A stretch of 5,391 bases of DNA from Candidatus Heimdallarchaeota archaeon. GTDB lineage: Archaea > Asgardarchaeota > Heimdallarchaeia > JABLTI01. Numbering within the stretch: the first letter of the stretch is position 1; every line of letters starts with the position of its first letter. This document shows, piece by piece, positions 1 through 4,367 of this stretch. The notes beneath the pieces are model-generated. The model did not search any database, was not told the DNA's origin, and was given only the letters and a program-made list of their open reading frames with translations. The stretch is taken from assembly GCA_030602675.1 (NCBI GenBank), contig JAUVZH010000223.1, positions 1 to 5,391 on the forward strand. The letters are read 5' to 3'. The position numbers were made by a program, and so were the translations under genes.

Positions 1-1288
1 AGAAGTTGATGGATTTGAGGTAATTGGTTTACAAAGAAGATCAGAGCGATCTGGTTGGAAAATTGACGCCTTAAATAAAGGTGAATGTCCGATTATGAAT
101 GAACCCCTATTGCCAGAATTAATTAAGAAAGTTGTTTTAGAAAGAAAAACATTTCATATTACAGATGACACAGACATTTTGAAAGATATGGATTTCATAT
201 TGATAGATGTCCAAACCCCAACAGAAAAAGATACACATGAACCATTATATAGATCTCTTAGAGAAGTTTCTGCAACTGTTGGTAAGAAAATGAAGAAAGG
301 TGCAGTAGTTATTGTTGAATCCACCGTTGCACCGGGAACAACAGAATTCATTGTCAAACCTATTCTTGAAGAAAGCTCAGGAATGAAAGTAGGTGAAGAT
401 TTTCATCTTGTTTTTGCATATGAACGTGTTATGGTTGGCAGACTCATTAATAACATAGTAAATTATCCAAGAATTATTGGTGGTATTACTGAAGAGTGTA
501 CCAAGAAAGGTCTTTGGTTATACAAACACATTGTAAAGGAAGAACTAATACCTGTATCAGCTACTACTGGTGAAGTTGCAAAAGTTGTGGAAAATACTTA
601 TCGTGATGTTCAAATTGCTTTTGCCAATGAAGTTGCTTTAGCATGTGAATCTCTTAATGTTGACTTTAATGAGGTTAGACGATGTGTCAATAGTTTACCA
701 TTTAACTCTAATGCTTATCGTGATCTGCATTTACCTGGAGCTGGAGTAGGTGGACATTGCTTACCAAAGGATCCTTGGTTACTAAAATATGGTGTAGATA
801 CTTATGGTAAAACAAAAGTTCCTTTTGATGTCATAGTAAAGGCTAGGATGAGAAATGAAATGATGCCAAGCCATATGGTGGAATTGGCAAAGAATGGTGC
901 AAAAGCCTTAGATATTGATTTCTCAAAAGCAAAAATAGCTATCCTTGGTGCATCATTTATTGAAAATTCAGAAGATACAAGAAATTCACCTACTGAGACT
1001 TTTGTTGAATTATTAGAAAAAGAAGGAATAAAATGGGCTATTCATGATCCATTGGTACGTCAAAACGAATTCCCATATCCTGTTTCAAAGGATTTAGAGA
1101 AAGTTGTTAAGGATACAGATATTCTTGTCATTTTCGTTAAGCATAAGGAATATTTTGACCTTAAAGCTGATTGGCTTAAAGACAAAATGAAATCTGCAAT
1201 TATTGTTGATGGACGTGATGTCTTAGATCTTACTAAATTTAGAAAAGATGGATTCATATCTTACGGTGTTGGAAAAGCCAACTATTAA
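1..1288 (+). CDS. wecC: UDP-N-acetyl-D-mannosamine dehydrogenase-type nucleotide-sugar dehydrogenase (5' partial)
   Basis: The enzyme oxidises the C6 hydroxyl of a UDP-sugar, probably UDP-ManNAc to UDP-ManNAcA with two NAD+, in the cytosol, giving a uronic-acid precursor for surface polysaccharide or N-glycans. The reading frame is open from base 2 (428 visible codons). The 31 codons before the ATG at 95 read like family sequence (FEVIGLQRRSERSGWKID, then NKGECPI), so that ATG is internal and the Rossmann Gly-rich loop lies outside the window. Seen in order: VESTVAPGTTE, YERVMVGRL, the VAKVVENTYRDVQIAFANE helix with the likely catalytic Lys (codon 581-583), GVGGHCLPKD with the catalytic Cys (codon 758-760), and a C-terminal UDP-binding domain from about 945 (AILGASF...EDTRNSP). 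The ENTYRDVQIAFANE stretch resembles WecC more than UDP-glucose dehydrogenase. The exact sugar (ManNAc, GlcNAc or GalNAc) cannot be told from sequence. No neighbouring glycan genes are visible. Confidence 0.88.
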   Translation, partial: EVDGFEVIGLQRRSERSGWKIDALNKGECPIMNEPLLPELIKKVVLERKTFHITDDTDILKDMDFILIDVQTPTEKDTHEPLYRSLREVSATVGKKMKKGAVVIVESTVAPGTTEFIVKPILEESSGMKVGEDFHLVFAYERVMVGRLINNIVNYPRIIGGITEECTKKGLWLYKHIVKEELIPVSATTGEVAKVVENTYRDVQIAFANEVALACESLNVDFNEVRRCVNSLPFNSNAYRDLHLPGAGVGGHCLPKDPWLLKYGVDTYGKTKVPFDVIVKARMRNEMMPSHMVELAKNGAKALDIDFSKAKIAILGASFIENSEDTRNSPTETFVELLEKEGIKWAIHDPLVRQNEFPYPVSKDLEKVVKDTDILVIFVKHKEYFDLKADWLKDKMKSAIIVDGRDVLDLTKFRKDGFISYGVGKANY

Positions 1289-1433
1289 TCCTACTCTTAT
1301 ATTCATTACTAGAATAATTTCAATAAGTTTAGAAAAAAATCTCAATATATTAAGAAAGTAAACTACTAGCTTTTAGTAAAACAAAGAAGATAGTAAATAT
1401 TAGATAACAAGTATCAAATTACTTAATAAATTT
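1289..1433 (+). promoter_or_regulatory. AT-rich spacer with candidate TATA elements for the PLAT gene
   Basis: This gap between the dehydrogenase stop and the PLAT gene is very AT-rich and shows no coding potential that I can see. TATA-like stretches are AATATATTAAG at about 1344-1354, just downstream of an A-rich, BRE-like run, a TTTTAGTAAAA around 1371, and TAAATATTAG around 1393. The first would place transcription start near 1370-1380 and leave a leader of about 70 bases. No strong oligo-T terminator follows the dehydrogenase (only short T triplets), so some read-through into the PLAT gene is possible. Which TATA is used is not decidable by eye. Confidence 0.35.
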
Positions 1434-1438
1434 GGAGG
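1434..1438 (+). promoter_or_regulatory. Shine-Dalgarno (GGAGG) of the PLAT gene
   Basis: GGAGG lies eight bases before the ATG at 1447 and matches the archaeal 16S anti-Shine-Dalgarno. It decides for this ATG over the in-frame ATGs at 1465 and 1486, the second of which would begin directly at the PLAT core (MKVTITT). Confidence 0.8.
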
Positions 1439-1446
1439 AAAAGTAA

Positions 1447-1872
1447 ATGTCCGAAGACGAAGATATGTGTGAAATTATCAATAAAATGAAAGTTACCATA
1501 ACCACTGCAGACGAAAGAGGTAGCGGTACTGATGATCCAATTAAATTATATGTTGGAGAACATACGTGGGAACTTGATCATCCATTCTGTGACGATTTTG
1601 AGAAGGGTAAAACTGATTCTTTCGACTTAGATATTCCTGAAGGGTTAACCTCTGATTGGTTTCAATATTTCTGTATTAAGAAAGAGTATGATATACGAAG
1701 TGACAAATGGCAATTAAGACGAGTTATTTTGGAAATTAATGATAGAGTAATTTATGACTCTGGTGAGATGGAATTTTGGTTCGAATCTGGTAAATCCACT
1801 TGGTGTGCAAAAGATTTCTTTTATGGTAAATGCCGCGGCAATGTAAGCCCCGATTTTGATGTCAAACATTAG
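1447..1872 (+). CDS. Small stand-alone PLAT/LH2-domain protein, function unknown
   Basis: The product is 141 residues, acidic, with no signal peptide or membrane segment, so it is probably cytosolic. Residues 14 to about 123 read as one PLAT/LH2 (lipoxygenase-type) beta-sandwich: MKVTITTADERGSGTDDPI (14-32), DDFEKGKTDSFDLDIP (49-64), a Trp/arginine strand DKWQLRRVILEI (86-97), then an aromatic strand ending WCAKDF (119-124). In known proteins PLAT domains bind membranes or protein partners, often with Ca2+; several Asp/Glu here (29-30, 49-50) would suit metal binding, but that is inference. Five cysteines (8, 48, 76, 120, 129) are many for so small a protein. There is no fused enzyme domain, unlike lipoxygenases or lipases. 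It has its own ribosome binding site and is followed by T-rich terminator sequence, so it looks monocistronic. Domain call fairly confident; role unknown. Confidence 0.75.
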   Translation: MSEDEDMCEIINKMKVTITTADERGSGTDDPIKLYVGEHTWELDHPFCDDFEKGKTDSFDLDIPEGLTSDWFQYFCIKKEYDIRSDKWQLRRVILEINDRVIYDSGEMEFWFESGKSTWCAKDFFYGKCRGNVSPDFDVKH

Positions 1873-1875
1873 TTC

Positions 1876-1980
1876 TATTCCAACTCTTTTTTTATTCCAT
1901 TTTTTTTCTTTTCTCTATATTCCTTCTACACATCTATTTTCAAACCATTGGAAGAATATTTATTCCTTTTTTCTCTATAC
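1876..1980 (+). terminator. Pyrimidine-rich terminator region after the PLAT gene
   Basis: Starting just after the stop, the + strand is strongly T/C-rich, with a T7 run at 1887-1893, a T8 run at 1900-1907, and further T clusters near 1909-1912 and 1967-1972. Archaeal RNA polymerase terminates at oligo-T tracts without needing a hairpin, so several successive termination points are expected. The hexamer TATTCC recurs four times (1876, 1893, 1918, 1961) and TTTTCTCTATA twice (1909-1919 and 1969-1979). Confidence 0.6.
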
Positions 1981-1989
1981 TATATATTA

Positions 1990-2010
1990 GAGAGTGGGTG
2001 CTACAGAGTG
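1990..2010 (+). promoter_or_regulatory. Possible regulator site: AGAGTG direct repeat upstream of the TFB promoter
   Basis: AGAGTG occurs at 1991-1996 and again at 2005-2010, with starts 14 bp apart, directly before the BRE/TATA of the TFB gene. The inverse ACTCTC appears again in the leader at 2060-2065. The placement suits an activator or repressor site, but no known binding motif is recognised and the repeat is short. Confidence 0.25.
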
Positions 2011-2026
2011 AGAAAAGTTTATATAA
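2011..2026 (+). promoter_or_regulatory. BRE plus TATA box of the TFB gene
   Basis: A purine-rich BRE-like AGAAAAG (2011-2017) runs straight into TTTATATAA (2018-2026), the classical archaeal promoter arrangement. Initiation would be expected about 22-27 bases downstream of the TATA centre, around 2045-2050, giving a leader of about 85-90 bases before the TTG start. Because the gene product itself recognises BRE/TATA, autogenous control is conceivable. Confidence 0.65.
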
Positions 2027-2050
2027 GTAAAAGGACATATATACCACCAA

Positions 2051-2092
2051 GGTAGTCCTACTCTCCCACCGAGAGAGGGAATCTAAACTACT
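2051..2092 (+). promoter_or_regulatory. Foldable 5' leader (stacked hairpin) of the TFB mRNA
   Basis: Bases 2057-2065 (CCTACTCTC) can pair with 2071-2079 (GAGAGAGGG) across a CCACC loop, with one A-A mismatch and one G-U. Directly outside it GGTAGT (2051-2056) can pair with ACTACT (2087-2092), ending in one G-U, leaving a bulge at 2080-2086. The two helices together would occupy nearly the whole 5' end of the predicted transcript. The Shine-Dalgarno at 2123 stays outside, so if the fold is real it may affect stability or factor binding more than masking the start. It matches no riboswitch class I recognise. Confidence 0.4.
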
Positions 2093-2122
2093 CCCCATTA
2101 TAGTACTAGTAACGAAAAAATT

Positions 2123-2126
2123 GGAG
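2123..2126 (+). promoter_or_regulatory. Shine-Dalgarno (GGAG) deciding the TTG start of TFB
   Basis: GGAG lies eight bases before TTG at 2135. An in-frame stop at 2084-2086 precedes it and no in-frame ATG or GTG lies between. The next in-frame ATG comes only at residue 105, beyond the zinc ribbon. The start must therefore be TTG at 2135 or the adjacent TTG at 2138. Confidence 0.65.
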
Positions 2127-2134
2127 AAAGTAAA

Positions 2135-3124
2135 TTGTTGAAAAAAGAAGTAGCAAGGGAAGAACAAGATGAATCAGAAACTTCCTGTAAAATATGCGGT
2201 TCTGAAGCCCTCATAAATGATAATTCAAGAGGTGAAAGAATCTGCACAAACTGCGGTGCTGTTCAAGATATAATCATAAGTTCAGGTCCAGAATGGAGAG
2301 CCTTTACAAAGAGCGAACAAGATGCTCGTGAAAGAGTAGGTGCTCCAGCATCAAACTTGAAAATTGATAAGGGATTAAGAACTCAGATCGGGGCTGGTTA
2401 CAAAGACATCTCTGGCAAGAATTTAAGCCCATCCACAATAGCCAGGATGAATAGATTAAGATGGTTAAATAGAAGAACAGGCAGATCTGAAGCTAGGAAC
2501 TTAAGAGATGCTATCTTTGAACTTAAAAGAATTGCTAGTCAGCTAGGTATTTCTGAAGACATTACTGAATCTGCAGCAATTTATTATAGAAGAGCCTTAA
2601 AAGCAAAATTAATTCGTGGCAGAAGTATAGATTCAATGACTGCTTCTGCAATTTATATTGCTTGTAGAACTCATAACGTTCCAAAAACACTCAAAGATAT
2701 ATGCACTACTGGGAAAGTTGCTCGTAAAGAGCTTGCTCGATGTGTAAGAGTGTATATTGTTGAATTAGGTATTAAACCAACACCTATAGATCCAGCTCAA
2801 TTAGTTTCAAGATTAGGAGCAGAGTTGGAAATAACAATGCACACTCAAAACAGAGCAATTGAAATCCTGCAAACGGTCAGATCTTACAAACTCGATGTTG
2901 GCAAGAATCCTATGTCAATTGCTGCTGCAGTTATATATATCGCTGGAATACAAACTGGAGAGCGAAGAACTCAACAGCAAGTTGCTGAAGCTGCTAAAAC
3001 CACTCCTGTAACTCTAAGAAACAGATTCAAAGAATTGGTTGCAGTTTTAGAAATTGGTCAAGTCACTGTAAAAAGAGGAGCTGCTGCAACACCAGTATAT
3101 GTTAGAGATCCATATAAATATTGA
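2135..3124 (+). CDS. tfb: Transcription initiation factor B (TFB, archaeal TFIIB)
   Basis: TFB bridges TBP bound at the TATA box and RNA polymerase, reads the BRE, and helps open the promoter. The 329-residue product has the full family layout. A zinc ribbon uses C18, C21, C37 and C40. A B-finger/B-reader follows (GPEWRAF at 51-57, RVGAPAS at 67-73, DKGL at 78-81). The first cyclin-like repeat covers about 121-210 (RGRSID...AIYIACR) and the second about 218-305 (KNPMSIAAAVIYIAG). A helix-turn-helix at about 275-300 (GERRTQQQVAEAAK...TLRNRFKEL) is the BRE-reading element. The last 20 or so residues (from 309, ending in VRDPYKY) extend past the usual end of the core fold. Translation starts at TTG. 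The gene has its own promoter and is followed by T tracts, so it is probably monocistronic. Archaea often carry several TFB paralogues; whether this is the main one cannot be told here. Confidence 0.96.
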   Translation: MLKKEVAREEQDESETSCKICGSEALINDNSRGERICTNCGAVQDIIISSGPEWRAFTKSEQDARERVGAPASNLKIDKGLRTQIGAGYKDISGKNLSPSTIARMNRLRWLNRRTGRSEARNLRDAIFELKRIASQLGISEDITESAAIYYRRALKAKLIRGRSIDSMTASAIYIACRTHNVPKTLKDICTTGKVARKELARCVRVYIVELGIKPTPIDPAQLVSRLGAELEITMHTQNRAIEILQTVRSYKLDVGKNPMSIAAAVIYIAGIQTGERRTQQQVAEAAKTTPVTLRNRFKELVAVLEIGQVTVKRGAAATPVYVRDPYKY

Positions 3125-3140
3125 TGGATCTTAAACCTTC

Positions 3141-3213
3141 TTTTTTTATCATCTCAAAGACTGAAGTGGAGGTGATTGATCACCCTCCTCCATTTCATCC
3201 AATATCTTTTTTT
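3141..3213 (+). terminator. Terminator region of TFB: two T7 tracts around a strong hairpin
   Basis: A T7 run (3141-3147) begins 17 bases after the stop and is enough for archaeal intrinsic termination. A ten-pair stem follows: GAAGTGGAGG (3163-3172) against CCTCCATTTC (3187-3196) with one G-U. An alternative inner stem uses GGAGGTGAT (3169-3177) against ATCACCCTCC (3179-3188) with a bulged C, though its two strands leave almost no loop unless the terminal pair opens. A second T7 (3207-3213) comes 10 bases after the stem. Hairpin plus oligo-T is a good terminator or 3'-end stabiliser. Confidence 0.55.
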
Positions 3214-3242
3214 GCAGTAAACTTTCATTAGTGTATAATAGG

Positions 3243-3268
3243 TTTAAAAAAGGAACAGTTATATTTAG
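3243..3268 (+). promoter_or_regulatory. Candidate promoter elements of rfcS
   Basis: TTTAAAAAAG (3243-3252) and TTATATTTAG (3259-3268, preceded by purine-rich AGGAACAG) are the best TATA-like stretches upstream of rfcS; the second would put the start of transcription near 3285-3295 and leave a leader of about 80 bases. Other AT-rich stretches nearer the gene (around 3332-3343) could also serve. The remainder, 3269-3372, shows no further gene or RNA that I can recognise. The ribosome binding site is weak: only AAGG at 3359-3362, ten bases before the ATG. Confidence 0.3.
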
Positions 3269-3372
3269 CTATAATACAGATGCAACTACAAATTCGGGTA
3301 ATAGAAAACCTAAAAAGTCAGTTGTTATCTGCCTAAATTATTAGAAAAAATAAACTAGAAGGTTATAGACAC

Positions 3373-4356
3373 ATGCTTTGGGCTGAAAAATACCGACCAA
3401 AATTCCTTAAAGATATCATAAATCAGCAAGAAATCAAAAATCGCTTACAAGGTTTTATTAGTGCTAGCACTATGCCCCATCTTCTATTTGCAGGACCACC
3501 AGGCACTGGCAAGACTACGGCAGCACTTGTTCTAATTAATGAGCTTCTTGGAGATTTTGACGTTTTTGGACGTAAAGAAGATCAACTACAGACCAGTATT
3601 CCATATTTAGAGTTAAATGCTTCTGATGAGCGTGGAATCAATGTTGTTCGTGAACGCATCAAAAATTTTGCACACCTTATGGCCATTAATGCTCCTTTTC
3701 GAATCATTATTTTAGATGAAGCAGATTCTATGACCCCAGATGCCCAACATGCACTTAGACGAACAATGGAAAAGTATAGTTCTACTTGTCGTTTTATTTT
3801 GATTTGTAATTACAGTTCGAAAATAATTGAGCCTATTCAATCACGTTGTGCAGTTTTTCGTTTTGCGCCTTTAAGTGAAAAAGATACCAAGAAGTACCTC
3901 CAAAATATCATCAAAAAAGAAAATATTGCAATCTCACCTGAAGGTATAGCAGCAGTTATTTATGTTTCAGAAGGCGATTTGCGAAGAGCTACTAATGTTT
4001 TACAAGCCTCAGCAATAAGTGGGAAAGAAATCTCTGAGGATAATATTTACAAAGCTACAGGAAAAGCTCAACCTCAAGAAATCCGAAAAATGATTAAATT
4101 TGCTACTACTGGTGCTTTTAAAGAATCTCGCAAGTTGTTACTTGAGTTGCTCATTAAGCAGGGACTTTCTGCTCAGGACATTATAAAACAGATTCATCGT
4201 GAAGCAATTGTCATGACTGACATTGAAGATAAAACTAAAGTTGAGATGATTAAAATGATAGGTGAGGTTGATTTCAGACTTACTGAAGGATCTAATCCTG
4301 AGATACAACTATCAGCTTTGCTTGCTCATTTAGTTGGATTTAAACTTAATTCATAA
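3373..4356 (+). CDS. rfcS: Replication factor C small subunit (clamp loader ATPase)
   Basis: This AAA+ ATPase, with the large subunit RfcL, loads the PCNA clamp onto primed DNA during replication and repair. The 327-residue product has the family length. Seen in order: N-terminal WAEKYRP (3-9), Walker A GPPGTGKT (41-48), LELNASDERG (79-88), Walker B IIILDEAD (111-118), sensor 1 around ICNY (144-147), the SRC motif with the arginine finger (157-159), and sensor 2 in GDLRRATNVLQ (201-211). The C-terminal part forms the helical collar. All catalytic residues are present. Between the Walker A helix and LELNASD the linker (about 61-78) is roughly ten residues longer than in common archaeal RfcS. 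The ATG is fixed by the conserved N-terminus. The large subunit, often adjacent in other archaea, is not next door: the next gene is on the opposite strand. Confidence 0.96.
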   Translation: MLWAEKYRPKFLKDIINQQEIKNRLQGFISASTMPHLLFAGPPGTGKTTAALVLINELLGDFDVFGRKEDQLQTSIPYLELNASDERGINVVRERIKNFAHLMAINAPFRIIILDEADSMTPDAQHALRRTMEKYSSTCRFILICNYSSKIIEPIQSRCAVFRFAPLSEKDTKKYLQNIIKKENIAISPEGIAAVIYVSEGDLRRATNVLQASAISGKEISEDNIYKATGKAQPQEIRKMIKFATTGAFKESRKLLLELLIKQGLSAQDIIKQIHREAIVMTDIEDKTKVEMIKMIGEVDFRLTEGSNPEIQLSALLAHLVGFKLNS

Positions 4357-4367
4357 ATCTAAGTACT

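Noticed and set aside
95..97. ATG as the start of the dehydrogenase gene
   Set aside because: The frame stays open to base 2 and the upstream codons match family sequence, so this Met is internal.
154..357. Minus-strand open frame of 67 codons inside the dehydrogenase gene
   Set aside because: It lies wholly opposite a well-conserved gene, and its sequence shows no recognisable domain or ribosome binding site.
1060..1257. Minus-strand open frame of 65 codons inside the dehydrogenase gene
   Set aside because: It is a shadow of the conserved C-terminal domain on the other strand.
1940..2167. Minus-strand open frame of 75 codons across the TFB promoter
   Set aside because: It overlaps the TATA box, leader and start of tfb, and its low-complexity Phe/Ser-rich sequence comes from the A/T-rich DNA.
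3121..3164. Possible C/D-box small RNA (GATGG-like C box, CTGA D box)
   Set aside because: The C box departs from consensus, there is no proper internal D'/C' pair, and a T7 tract interrupts it.
3176..3220. Tiny 14-codon frame from TTG after a perfect Shine-Dalgarno
   Set aside because: The Shine-Dalgarno directly abuts the TTG with no spacing and lies inside a stem; a terminator explains it better.
3269..3372. Search for a tRNA or other structured RNA before rfcS (AAATTCGGGTAAT looked T-arm-like)
   Set aside because: No acceptor stem, anticodon arm or CCA could be fitted, and the region is too AT-rich and unpaired.
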